Below, piece after piece: positions 27,116 to 36,441 of a DNA stretch of 39,125 bases. How positions within the stretch are numbered: the stretch's first letter is position 1; every line of letters begins with the position of its first letter. Made by a program: the position numbers and the translations under genes. This stretch comes from an uncultured Gammaproteobacteria bacterium (GTDB taxonomy: Bacteria; Pseudomonadota; Gammaproteobacteria; Poriferisulfidales; GCA-002705445), in contig CAJWIN010000005.1 of assembly GCA_913042035.1 (NCBI GenBank), positions 1 through 39,125 of the forward strand, in the 5' to 3' direction. The notes under the pieces were generated by a model that did no database searches, had not been told where the DNA came from, and worked only from the letters and a program-made list of their open reading frames with translations.

Positions 27116-28624
27116 ATGCAATACGATTTAATTAATAATATAACATCAATTAACACTAAAGGCTCAGCAATATTTGGCATATTTGATGATTTAAATACTA
27201 ATGGTTTAGTAAAATCTTTAGATTCTAAAGATATAAGTAAAATTAAAGATATAATCAAAAAGTCCTCATTTGAAGGAAAAATTGGCCAGTCCTTATGTAT
27301 TTATGATATTTTAAATTTAAAATTAGAAAAAATTTACCTTGTTGGTTTGGGCGAAAAAAATAAATATACTGAGAAGAGTTTTCTAAAAGCCGTAAATTAC
27401 GTAAGTCAAATTTGCAAAAAAGATAATTTAAAGAATATTTTTTTAGATCTTGATACATTAATAAAAAATAAAAAGATAGATATAAATTGGGCAATAAGAA
27501 ATATTTCTATACAAATTAATGGCATAGATTATGTATATAGTGAAACAAAAAATAAAACTAAAATAAAAAATATTTACAAACCCAATAAAATTATTTTTAT
27601 TTGTACTTCTGCAACTAGCTCATATAAAACAAAGTTGAAAAAATATTTTTTGCAAGGTCAAGCAATTTCTAATGGTATCAAGCTTGCAAAAAAACTTGGT
27701 GATCTTCCAAGTAATATTTGCACACCAACATACTTAGCAAAAACAGCATCTGCTCTTGGAAAAACAAATAAGAAACTAAATATAAAAATTCATAACGAAA
27801 AAGAAATGAAATCAATGGGTATGAATTGTTTGCTTTCAGTTGGAAATGGTAGTGAAGAGCCCTCAAAGCTTATAACTATAAAATATAATGGTGCTAACAA
27901 AAGTGATAAACCAATTGCTCTCGTCGGAAAAGGAATTACATTTGATACTGGCGGTATATCAATTAAGCCAAGTAATGGAATGGATGAAATGAAGTATGAT
28001 ATGTGTGGTGCAGCAAGTGTTCTGGGCACAATGAAAGCTATTAGTGAATTAAATTTAAAGATAAATGTTATTGGAGTTATTGCTTCCGCGGAAAACATGC
28101 CTAGTGGTTCTGCTACAAATCCTGGTGATGTTGTTTCTACTATGTCAGGACAAACAGTAGAAATATTAAATACTGACGCAGAAGGAAGACTCGTCTTATG
28201 CGATGCACTTACTTATGTTTCAAGATTCAAACCGAAACATGTTATAGATATTGCAACTTTAACTGGGGCTGTGCTTGTCGCTTTAGGAAAAGTCGCTAGT
28301 GGAGTTTTATCTAATGACGAAAAACTTACAGAAAAACTTAAAAAAAGTTCAAGCATAAGTCATGACTATATTTGGGAGCTTCCAATGTGGGAAGAGTTTC
28401 AATCCGAATTAGATAGTAATTTTGCAGATATAGCAAATATAGGGAAAAGATATGCTGGAACTATTACTGCTGCATGTTTTTTATCAAGGTTCACAGAAGA
28501 TTATAGCTGGGCTCACCTTGATATAGCTGGCACGGCTTGGAATGAAGGAGCAAATAAAGGTGGAACAGGAAGACCAGTTTCATTGCTTACACACTTCATA
28601 CTAGAAAATGCAAAATCTTTATAA
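27116..28624 (+). CDS. pepA: Leucyl aminopeptidase PepA (M17)
   Basis: This cytosolic hexameric di-metal aminopeptidase removes N-terminal residues. PepA in E. coli also serves as an accessory DNA-binding protein in Xer recombination. The chosen ATG (27116) gives 502 aa, the family length. The track start at 27059 adds 19 residues overlapping the divergent lptF region. The catalytic C-terminal domain shows LVGKGITFDTGGISIKPS, MKYDMCGAASVLGT, and the signature NTDAEGRLVLCDALTY, with GRPVSLLTHF at the end. It is followed by valS after 36 bases, a conserved pairing although holC is not between them here. Confidence 0.95.
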   Translation: MQYDLINNITSINTKGSAIFGIFDDLNTNGLVKSLDSKDISKIKDIIKKSSFEGKIGQSLCIYDILNLKLEKIYLVGLGEKNKYTEKSFLKAVNYVSQICKKDNLKNIFLDLDTLIKNKKIDINWAIRNISIQINGIDYVYSETKNKTKIKNIYKPNKIIFICTSATSSYKTKLKKYFLQGQAISNGIKLAKKLGDLPSNICTPTYLAKTASALGKTNKKLNIKIHNEKEMKSMGMNCLLSVGNGSEEPSKLITIKYNGANKSDKPIALVGKGITFDTGGISIKPSNGMDEMKYDMCGAASVLGTMKAISELNLKINVIGVIASAENMPSGSATNPGDVVSTMSGQTVEILNTDAEGRLVLCDALTYVSRFKPKHVIDIATLTGAVLVALGKVASGVLSNDEKLTEKLKKSSSISHDYIWELPMWEEFQSELDSNFADIANIGKRYAGTITAACFLSRFTEDYSWAHLDIAGTAWNEGANKGGTGRPVSLLTHFILENAKSL

Positions 28625-28660
28625 CAAAAACATTAAAATTTATTATATAGATTTAAATAT

Positions 28661-31402
28661 ATGATTGATAATAAATACAATCCATCAGAGATTGAAGAAA
28701 AATGGTATAAAGAATGGGAAAATAACAAAATATTTTCACCTTCTAACGAGGGCAATGCATATTGCATTATGATCCCTCCTCCAAATGTTACCGGAACACT
28801 TCATATGGGTCATGCCTTTCAAGTAACTTTGATGGATGTGCTTTGCAGATACCATAGAATGCTTGGAGATAACACTTTATGGCAAGCAGGAACAGATCAT
28901 GCAGGAATAGCAACTCAAATGGTGGTTGAAAGAAAACTTACTGCTCAAGGTATTTCAAGAACTGACCTTGGGAGAGAAAAATTTATAGATCAAGTTTGGG
29001 ATTGGAAAAGCCAGTCTGGCGATATAATAACAAAGCAGTTAAGACGAATGGGTGCATCTCTGGATTGGGAAAGTGAAAGATTCACATTAGACGAAGGTTT
29101 ATCTGTAGCTGTAAATAAAGTATTTATAGATCTTTATGAAGAGGGATTAATTTACAAGGGTAAAAGACTTGTGAATTGGGACCCTGTACTTCAAACAGCT
29201 TTGTCTGACTTAGAAGTTATATCATCGGAAGAAAATGGAAAAATATGGGAAATAAAATATTACTTAGATGATGAATCAGGAAATTTCCTAGAAATTGCTA
29301 CAACAAGACCAGAAACTATTTTGGGAGATACCGCTGTAGCAGTTAATCCAGATGATGATAGATTTATAAAATATATTGGTAAAAATGTAGTTGTGCCAGT
29401 AACAGGAAAAATAGTTCCGGTAATATCAGACGATTATGTAGATATGGAGTTCGGTACAGGATGTTTGAAAATCACTCCCGGGCATGATTTTAATGATTAT
29501 GAATTAGCAAAAAAACATAATCTAGAAATAATAAATATTTTTGATACTTCGGCGAGGGTCAAATGCGATACAAAAGAATATAATAATCTTGATAGATTTG
29601 CTGCAAGAAAAAAAATCTTATTGGAGCTAGAAAATTCTGACCAACTCTTAAAAATTTCAGACCATAAAATGATAATTCCTAGAGGAGATAGAAGTCACTC
29701 TATAATTGAGCCTTTGATGACTGATCAATGGTACGTAAAAATTAAGCCACTTGCAGAAGAAGCTATAAAATGTGTAAAAGAAAAAGAAATAAAATTTGTT
29801 CCTGAAAATTGGGAGAAAACTTATTTTGAATGGATGAATAATATTCAAGACTGGTGTATCAGTAGGCAGTTATGGTGGGGTCATAGAATTCCAGCTTGGT
29901 ATGATGAAGAAAAAAATATATATGTAGGGAAGAATGAAAAAAGTGTAAGAGAAAAATATGATATTAAGGATGATGTTCTTTTAACTCAAGATGAAGATGT
30001 TCTTGATACATGGTTTTCATCTTCTTTGTGGCCATTTTCAACTCTTGGGTGGCCTAATGAAACGGAAAGAGTAAAAACTTTTTACCCAACCAGTGTGCTT
30101 ATCACTGGTTTCGATATTATTTTTTTCTGGGTTGCAAGGATGATCATGATGGGGAAAAAATTTGTTGGTGAGGTGCCTTTTAAAGAAATATATGTCCATG
30201 GTTTAGTTAAAGATTCTTCTGGAAATAAAATGTCTAAATCTAAAGGTAACATAATAGACCCGATTGATTTGATAGATGGCATAGGCTTGGAAGAACTTAT
30301 TAATAAGAGAGCATCTGATTTAATGCAGCCTGAAATGGCAGAGAAAATTAAAAAAAATACAAAGAAAGATTATCCAGGAGGAATAGGTGCATATGGGACA
30401 GACGCGCTAAGATTCACATTTGCCTCATTAGCGAGCAATGGAAGAGATATAAATTTCGACCTTAAGCGAGTGGAGGGCTATAGAAATTTTTGTAATAAGT
30501 TATGGAATGCAGCGAGATTTGTAAAAATGCAAGGTCAAATATCCATAGATCAAGCTGACACGAACAATTTTCAAGATGAGGATATATGGATTAGGAATAA
30601 ATTAGCTATATTAATAGAGGATACAAAAAATAACTATAAAAACTATCGATTCGACTACGCTGCAAGAAGTTTATATAGCTTCATATGGCAAGATTACTGT
30701 AGCTGGTATATAGAAATAAAAAAATCTAAGCTAAATAAAAAAAATATTACTAGCCTTGAAAAAAACTTAATAATACATAATTTGAGAGAAATATTAAAAA
30801 ATATATTGCTGCTGTTACATCCAATTATGCCATTTATAACTGAAGAGATTTATAGTGATTTATTTAATGAAAAAGAATTCTTGCAAGATAATAAATATCC
30901 AGATTCAAGTAAATTTTCAACATCTTCTGATGCAGAAAATGTGAATTGGATGATTGAAGTAGTTTCAGCAATAAGAAAAACTAGATCTGAAATTGGAGTT
31001 CAGCCAAATAAAAAAATAGAAATAATTGTTACCGGCGAAAATGATAAAGATAAGTTATTTTTTAAAAATCTATCTTCCCTAATAATGACTTTAGCAAACA
31101 TAAAAAATATCCGTTTTGGTGAAGACGATCAAAGTAACAAATTCTACTCATGTGTATCAAATAACTTAAAGTTACTTATTCCCTCTTCAGATTTAATAGA
31201 TGTTAAGTCAGAAATAGAAAGGCTCACAAAAGAAAAATCAAAATATACAAATCAAACTATCGGTATAGAATCAAGATTATCAAATTCTAACTTTATAAAA
31301 AATGCACCGGGTCACATTGTTGTAGCTGATGAACAAAAATTAAAAGAACTCAAAATTCAAATTTCAAAAATAGAAGAGCAAATAAAGAATTTTTCTAACT
31401 AA
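28661..31402 (+). CDS. valS: Valyl-tRNA synthetase ValS
   Basis: This is the class I synthetase (913 aa) charging tRNA-Val. The HIGH motif is HMGH (residues 48-51, in PPPNVTGTLHMGHAF) and KMSKS is KMSKSKG near residue 523. The editing domain lies between (ATTRPETILGDTAVAVNPDD, then GTGCLKITPGHDFNDYE). The anticodon-binding domain contains LWNAARFV, LLHPIMPFITEEIY and the valine-type SAIRKTRSEIGVQP. The C-terminal coiled-coil arm (about 850-913) is rich in Lys and Glu and ends normally. It converges with the 641-residue unknown gene, leaving 8 bases. Confidence 0.98.
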   Translation: MIDNKYNPSEIEEKWYKEWENNKIFSPSNEGNAYCIMIPPPNVTGTLHMGHAFQVTLMDVLCRYHRMLGDNTLWQAGTDHAGIATQMVVERKLTAQGISRTDLGREKFIDQVWDWKSQSGDIITKQLRRMGASLDWESERFTLDEGLSVAVNKVFIDLYEEGLIYKGKRLVNWDPVLQTALSDLEVISSEENGKIWEIKYYLDDESGNFLEIATTRPETILGDTAVAVNPDDDRFIKYIGKNVVVPVTGKIVPVISDDYVDMEFGTGCLKITPGHDFNDYELAKKHNLEIINIFDTSARVKCDTKEYNNLDRFAARKKILLELENSDQLLKISDHKMIIPRGDRSHSIIEPLMTDQWYVKIKPLAEEAIKCVKEKEIKFVPENWEKTYFEWMNNIQDWCISRQLWWGHRIPAWYDEEKNIYVGKNEKSVREKYDIKDDVLLTQDEDVLDTWFSSSLWPFSTLGWPNETERVKTFYPTSVLITGFDIIFFWVARMIMMGKKFVGEVPFKEIYVHGLVKDSSGNKMSKSKGNIIDPIDLIDGIGLEELINKRASDLMQPEMAEKIKKNTKKDYPGGIGAYGTDALRFTFASLASNGRDINFDLKRVEGYRNFCNKLWNAARFVKMQGQISIDQADTNNFQDEDIWIRNKLAILIEDTKNNYKNYRFDYAARSLYSFIWQDYCSWYIEIKKSKLNKKNITSLEKNLIIHNLREILKNILLLLHPIMPFITEEIYSDLFNEKEFLQDNKYPDSSKFSTSSDAENVNWMIEVVSAIRKTRSEIGVQPNKKIEIIVTGENDKDKLFFKNLSSLIMTLANIKNIRFGEDDQSNKFYSCVSNNLKLLIPSSDLIDVKSEIERLTKEKSKYTNQTIGIESRLSNSNFIKNAPGHIVVADEQKLKELKIQISKIEEQIKNFSN

Positions 31403-31410
31403 ACATTTAG

Positions 31411-33336
31411 CTAGGCAATATTCATATTAAGAATTCCTTCCATTTTTTCGGCTGTTTCAGATTTACCAGTTCTACTGTCACCAATCATAGCTACTGTAAC
31501 ATCAACTTCGTTTAAATCTTTTCCTAATTTCTCTCTCTTTTTAATAGCAAATTCTTTGACAGACACTATTAATGATTCTGCTAGTCTTATTGGGCCTTCT
31601 TGCTCAATTTCTTCCCTATTTTTAAATCCAGAATCTAAAACTTTTTCGTCAGTATTACCTTCATACACTCCTGCCATTAGCATGCTATATGCTACACCGA
31701 CTTCCATATCTCCTGTTTTCACTAATTTTTCAATTGTTGAGATTAATTCTTCTTCTGTGTCAGTATACTTCTCATATAAATCTTTATGAAGGATTGTTCC
31801 ATCATTATCTTTCAGCAAAGGAAATGGGTTTGCCCAATAACTAATCTCTGTGCCACCTCTTCCAGTCTGCGTGCTTCCAGCAGCGCATCTTCTTCCATCG
31901 TGAAAATGAACAATTGCATCTTTTACTGGCATTCCCGTATCAACCATTGTTTCTCCAGGTTTCTTTAAATCATAATTATTTATATAAAGTAATAAATCTA
32001 AATTACTTCCAGTAGAAACCTCGTTCTCTTCTGCCACAGGAACTATCTGTCTAGCATTAGTTCCAGCAGAAGCGTTATAACCAATTTCTCTTCCAATAAG
32101 CTGGAGTTTTGCTTGTTCGCTAAATCCATCTAAACATGCAAATGCTCCAATCTCAGTGCCATAAAATTTCAATTTTTTTAATTTATCACCTTCATTTTTA
32201 TAAAATTCTGCCTTACCCATATCATCAGCTTTAATGTATATATCTGAAATAAACGGCTCGTCAGTATCCTTATCAAAACCAACAACATATCTATTGCATC
32301 CGCAATGCAAAGGAAAGTCTCCTTTGAGAATAGCAAGAACATTATGTAATGTTAAAATTGGTTTTTTACAATAACCAAAATAACCATACTCAGGTAAATC
32401 AGGAACAAGTCCAATTAATATATCGTTTTCCTTATCATTGTAAAAACCTAGATCTTTTTCTGTTGCCCCCGGATATCCAAAGAAAAATATTCCGTCTGGT
32501 TTTTTATTTACAAAATCTTGATCGATTTTATATAATGGGAATAAATTTAATAATCCTGGCTCCATCTCTATACATCCTCTAGACTTATGTATGTAAGCGG
32601 TTATTAACCATTTTCCTACACTCAATGGCACAGCAACCCAGTCGTCAGGTTCAAAATTATCTAAGTTCAAAGGATTGTGATTTAACTCATAAAATGGAAA
32701 TGCTCTTTTGTTTACAGATGTCTCGTAATGTACTCCAGTTTTAATATCCGCAGTAACAGTCAAGTTTGTATGAGCAAGCTTTGAATAAGCTGGGGGAATA
32801 TTTCCAAAATGACCAGATATTTCTCCAGCAGTTACATTTGGCGATGCATCTAATCCATGTGATCTTGAAACACCGTGGCCAAGACCAACTCTATCAAGTA
32901 GTTTTCTTCTTGTAGCAATAATTAGCTCAGAAAGATTTTCTGCTTTATCAGAAATCTTTGTTTTGAATGTTTTTTGAGATTCTGATCCAGAGGTTACAAC
33001 ATCATTATTCATTCTAACTAATCTGGAAAAACTTTTGTTTCTAAAGTGATGATAACAGCCATCGAGAAATCTAACTATTGCTCGATCTCTTTCTAATTCC
33101 GCACCCTTGGCTTCTCTTTCGAAAATCTGAAGAATATCTTTCAAAGTTAAATCATTAATAAGCTCTATTTTCTGTTTAGCTTCTTGAGAATGTTTTTCCC
33201 CTTTCTTCTCTAGATCCTCCAGATATTCCTTCTTATATATCTTTAGATATCTTGCAAAAGCATAACTTCTTAAAAGCTGCTCAGATGTTGCGCAACTATC
33301 TTTAATTTCTAGTATTGATTCCACTCTATTCCCCAT
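31411..33336 (-). CDS. Uncharacterised protein, possibly PEP carboxykinase-like, with a C-terminal P-loop
   Basis: I do not recognise this 641-residue protein with certainty. Residues 1-110 are charged and helical. A conserved-looking block follows at 150-205 (GLGHGVSRSHGLDASP, then TVTADIKTGVHYETS). From about 305 on, several segments resemble ATP-type PEP carboxykinase in the same order. ILIGL...LTLHNVLA...FPLHCGCN (306-348) resembles the MNYLLP...MHCSAN region. SAGTNARQIVP (423-433) resembles the ENTR..YP block. FHDGRRCAAGSTQTGRGGTE with NPFPL (478-507) resembles the AGTE..EP..FSACFG block. The P-loop expected soon after the HC motif is missing. A canonical Walker A, GDSRTGKS, occurs instead at 619-626, only 15 residues from the end. 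There is no signal peptide or membrane span. G+C appears higher than in its neighbours. It stands alone, divergent from the RibD-like gene. The DUF4914 family is worth testing, but I cannot confirm it. Confidence 0.75.
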   Translation of the reverse strand: MGNRVESILEIKDSCATSEQLLRSYAFARYLKIYKKEYLEDLEKKGEKHSQEAKQKIELINDLTLKDILQIFEREAKGAELERDRAIVRFLDGCYHHFRNKSFSRLVRMNNDVVTSGSESQKTFKTKISDKAENLSELIIATRRKLLDRVGLGHGVSRSHGLDASPNVTAGEISGHFGNIPPAYSKLAHTNLTVTADIKTGVHYETSVNKRAFPFYELNHNPLNLDNFEPDDWVAVPLSVGKWLITAYIHKSRGCIEMEPGLLNLFPLYKIDQDFVNKKPDGIFFFGYPGATEKDLGFYNDKENDILIGLVPDLPEYGYFGYCKKPILTLHNVLAILKGDFPLHCGCNRYVVGFDKDTDEPFISDIYIKADDMGKAEFYKNEGDKLKKLKFYGTEIGAFACLDGFSEQAKLQLIGREIGYNASAGTNARQIVPVAEENEVSTGSNLDLLLYINNYDLKKPGETMVDTGMPVKDAIVHFHDGRRCAAGSTQTGRGGTEISYWANPFPLLKDNDGTILHKDLYEKYTDTEEELISTIEKLVKTGDMEVGVAYSMLMAGVYEGNTDEKVLDSGFKNREEIEQEGPIRLAESLIVSVKEFAIKKREKLGKDLNEVDVTVAMIGDSRTGKSETAEKMEGILNMNIA

Positions 33337-33460
33337 TATTATTAAAAATAATAAAATTTAATCATTCCTAAATATATTATTTTTATCTTTATAATTTATA
33401 GTAATAACGCCATACATCAATTATATTATCAAATATCAAAGTAATTATATTATTGAATTT

Positions 33461-34285
33461 ATGAATCAAATTATAAGTAAAATTTATCCACAATGTAAAA
33501 AAAGCCTATATAAGGCTAATAACCTCTATTTAAAGCCTATTTTATCTAAGGTAAATAAGACAAATAAACCCTATTATTTTGCTAATTTTCTATCAAGTTT
33601 TGATGGGAGAATTGCAACATATGATAAAAATCACTCATGCTTGCTAACTCCAGAAAGAATTAAGAGCAAAATAGATTACTCATTATTTTGCCAACTTCAT
33701 GCGCAATCAGATTGTTTAGTAACAAATACAGCATATTTAAAAGGCTTAAATAAGGGTCATTACGGCAATATACTATCAATAAAAAATACAATTTTAAAAA
33801 AGTGGAGAGATAAAAATAATTTAAAAACTCAAGATATTATAGTGTTAAGCAATAGTTTAAGCTTCCCGATTAATAAGAGTATTGAGTTATTAAGAGAAAG
33901 AATAACAGTATTAACAACTTCAAGAGATGATAAAAAAATACAAAGGCTTAGAAAAAAAGGTATTGAAGTAATAAAATGTAGAGGTAAAAATGTATCAGCT
34001 AAGAAACTAAATCAGTATATAATATCAAAAACCTATAAAGCTGTTTATTTTATTGCAGGACCAACTATTGTGGAACAAATGATATGCGAGAATCTTTTGG
34101 ATAAATTATATTATAGTACAAGTATATGCATTATGGGTTCAGAAAATTATGATGAACTAATTCGCGGAAAATTTCTAAAAAAGTCTAGAGGTTTAGAATT
34201 AATTGAAATGTATATCCATACAAATAAAAATAGTAAGATAAAACAACAAACACTATTTCAAGTATTTAATCTAAGGGAAAAATAA
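33461..34285 (+). CDS. RibD C-terminal-like reductase (stand-alone)
   Basis: The protein (274 aa) has the dihydrofolate-reductase-like fold of the RibD C-terminal domain. FANFLSSFDGRIAT (about 41-54) matches the substrate/NADPH opening strand, usually S-x-DG-R/K-I/A. SDCLVTNTAYL (about 86-96) is the next block. FIAGPTIVEQMICENLLDKLYY (about 199-220) matches the GGG-x-L...L-x-D-E segment. No deaminase domain is present, so it is not a complete RibD. Stand-alone members include pyrimidine or pteridine-type reductases, so substrate and pathway are open. It starts 124 bases from the divergent 641-residue gene and is followed after one base by sohB, with which it is likely co-transcribed. Confidence 0.82.
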   Translation: MNQIISKIYPQCKKSLYKANNLYLKPILSKVNKTNKPYYFANFLSSFDGRIATYDKNHSCLLTPERIKSKIDYSLFCQLHAQSDCLVTNTAYLKGLNKGHYGNILSIKNTILKKWRDKNNLKTQDIIVLSNSLSFPINKSIELLRERITVLTTSRDDKKIQRLRKKGIEVIKCRGKNVSAKKLNQYIISKTYKAVYFIAGPTIVEQMICENLLDKLYYSTSICIMGSENYDELIRGKFLKKSRGLELIEMYIHTNKNSKIKQQTLFQVFNLREK

Positions 34286-34286
34286 G

Positions 34287-35291
34287 ATGCTTATAGAATT
34301 AATATCAAATTATGGTTTATTTTTACTAAAAACTTTAACTGTTTTAGTGAGTATAATAATAATCCTGAGCTTTATAATAAATTCAAAAAAAAATAAATCT
34401 GAAGGTAGCTTGGAAGTTACAAATATTAATGAAGAATTAGATATACTAGAGGACAATATTAAAAAGAATATTTATAGTAAAAAAGACTATAAAAATTTTA
34501 TAAAAGAAAAAAAGAAGAATAAGAAAAAATCTGAAAAAAGAATTTTCATATTAGATTTTAAAGGAAATATAAAAGCTAGTGAAATAGTGTCATTACGAAA
34601 AGAAATTTCAGGAGTGCTATTAACCTGTAAAAAAGGAGACGAAGTTTTATTAAGATTAGAAAATTCTGGTGGCACAGTTCACGAACATGGCTTAGCGGCA
34701 GCTCAATTAAAAAGAATAAAAGATAAAAAAATTCCTCTAACAATATGCGTAGACAAAGTAGCTGCAAGTGGAGGATATATGATGGCCTGTGTTGCAAATA
34801 AAATTGTGTCTTCGCCTTTTGCTATAATTGGTTCAATTGGCGTAATTGCTCAACTACCAAACTTTAATAAGTTGTTAAAAAATAAAGGAATCGATTTTGA
34901 GCAACAAACCGCAGGTAATTATAAGAGAACAGTGACTATGTTTGGCCATAATACTGATAAAGATAGAGAAAAACTTAGTGAGCAACTAGAAGATATTCAT
35001 GTTTTATTTAAAGATTTTATTACAAATCAAAGAAAGAACATTGATATTGATAAGGTAGCTACCGGTGAATATTGGTACGGGAAAAGAGCTCTTGAATTAA
35101 ATTTAATTGATGAAATTATGACTAGCGATGAATATATATTATCTATTAAAGATAAGTTTAATATAATTCATATAAAATATAAGCCATTAATCAGCTTCGC
35201 TGATAAAATTACAAAGACTTCAGCTAAACTATCAAATAAAATTTTTTACAGATTCGCTCAAAAAAATCATGATGATAAATTTTTTAAATAA
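34287..35291 (+). CDS. sohB: Inner-membrane peptidase SohB (S49)
   Basis: This signal-peptide-peptidase-like serine protease (334 aa) has one N-terminal membrane span (residues 7-32) and a lysine-rich cytoplasmic-looking linker (about 50-87), then the S49 protease domain. The catalytic serine lies in DKVAASGGYMMACVAN, followed by SSPFAIIGSIGVIAQLPN. The catalytic lysine is in TAGNYKRTVTMFG, and LRLENSGGTVHEHGLAAAQL precedes it. The linker and single-domain length fit SohB better than the double-domain SppA. Its last 8 bases overlap the end of convergent amiC. Confidence 0.93.
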   Translation: MLIELISNYGLFLLKTLTVLVSIIIILSFIINSKKNKSEGSLEVTNINEELDILEDNIKKNIYSKKDYKNFIKEKKKNKKKSEKRIFILDFKGNIKASEIVSLRKEISGVLLTCKKGDEVLLRLENSGGTVHEHGLAAAQLKRIKDKKIPLTICVDKVAASGGYMMACVANKIVSSPFAIIGSIGVIAQLPNFNKLLKNKGIDFEQQTAGNYKRTVTMFGHNTDKDREKLSEQLEDIHVLFKDFITNQRKNIDIDKVATGEYWYGKRALELNLIDEIMTSDEYILSIKDKFNIIHIKYKPLISFADKITKTSAKLSNKIFYRFAQKNHDDKFFK

Positions 35292-36441
35292 TTCCTTTTT
35301 TTATTATTTCAATAATTCCATCTCTTAGTGCTTTAGCTATATTGTTTTGAAATTTTTTTGTTCTAAGTTTTTTTTCTTCTTTACTATTAGATAAAAAAGC
35401 AGTTTCAACTAATATCGATGGTATGTCTGGAGATTTCAATACCACAAAGCCAGCCTGTCCAATGTTTTTTGAATGAAGTTTTGAAATTTTTCCTAATTTT
35501 GATAATAAAATACTTGAAGCTTTTATACTTGTTTCAATAGTTGCACTTTGTGATAAATCTAAAATTACTTGAGCAAGAGTATTTTCTTTATCATCGATGC
35601 TTACTCCACCTACTAAGTCAGCAGAATTTTCTTTATTCGCTAACCATTTTGCAGCCTCACTTGAAGCTCCATGTTGTGATAAAACATATACTGACGAACC
35701 TCTGGCTTTTCTATTTTTTGCTGCATCTGCATGTATTGAAATAAATAAATCAGCTTTATTACTTCTTGCTTTCTTAATTCTTTGTCGTAAAGAGATATAA
35801 TGATCTTTGTTTCTGATCAAAACTGGCTTGATATTTTTTTCTTTTTTCAAAAGTTTATATAGTTTTCTTGAAATTGATAAAACAATATCTTTTTCTAATG
35901 TCCCCCCTCTTCCAACCGCACCAGGATCTTTTCCTCCATGCCCCGCATCAATTGCTATCACAAATTTAGTTTTTTTAATTTTTTTTGGGGTATTGTCGAT
36001 TGAATTATTAGAGCTAATTTTACTCATTGTAATGTCTAAAACATATCTATAACCGTATTTACCATTAGGATTTAAAGAAAAATATTTATACTTAAAATTT
36101 CTTTTAGACTTTAGCGAAAAATGTAAATTACTTTTGTGTCTCGAAACTTTTAATGTATCTATATAACGGTTATTAATTTTTGGGTTCTGAAAAGATTTAC
36201 TGATTTTAATATTAGTAAAAACAATTTTTATGTAATTACTAGAGCTATCTTTTACAAGATAATTAATTTTTTTATTAGAATCAAAAACAATTCTTAATTT
36301 TTTAGATTGCTCATCATATGAAGTTCTAATTTTATTTAAATCGCTTGATGAACTGGCTTGCAATGGCGTAATAAAAAGAAATATACTGGCTGTAATTATT
36401 TTAAATATATTAATTTTATTTGCTAATTTATACAAAATCAT
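35284..36441 (-). CDS. amiC: N-acetylmuramoyl-L-alanine amidase (AmiA/B/C family)
   Basis: This periplasmic zinc amidase cleaves the stem peptide from muramic acid and is used for daughter-cell separation. After a signal peptide (IFKIITASIFLFITPLQAS) comes an AMIN-type beta domain (about 30-145). The Amidase_3 domain contains zinc ligands in IDAGHGGKDPGAVG (His), LEKDIVLSISRKL (Glu) and LFISIHADAA (His), and the catalytic Glu in SILVETAFLSN. The AMIN domain argues for AmiC/AmiB. The track start is an ATG at 36453. The ATG at 36441, five residues in, overlaps the tsaE stop as ATGA and puts the signal peptide at the end, so I prefer it. Confidence 0.92.
   Translation of the reverse strand: MILYKLANKINIFKIITASIFLFITPLQASSSSDLNKIRTSYDEQSKKLRIVFDSNKKINYLVKDSSSNYIKIVFTNIKISKSFQNPKINNRYIDTLKVSRHKSNLHFSLKSKRNFKYKYFSLNPNGKYGYRYVLDITMSKISSNNSIDNTPKKIKKTKFVIAIDAGHGGKDPGAVGRGGTLEKDIVLSISRKLYKLLKKEKNIKPVLIRNKDHYISLRQRIKKARSNKADLFISIHADAAKNRKARGSSVYVLSQHGASSEAAKWLANKENSADLVGGVSIDDKENTLAQVILDLSQSATIETSIKASSILLSKLGKISKLHSKNIGQAGFVVLKSPDIPSILVETAFLSNSKEEKKLRTKKFQNNIAKALRDGIIEIIKKGII

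Noticed and set aside
33337-33460. Possible small RNA or repeat in the gap between the 641-residue gene and the RibD-like gene
   Set aside because: The 124 bases are AT-rich with no stable hairpin, terminator or repeat; a divergent promoter region is the simplest reading.
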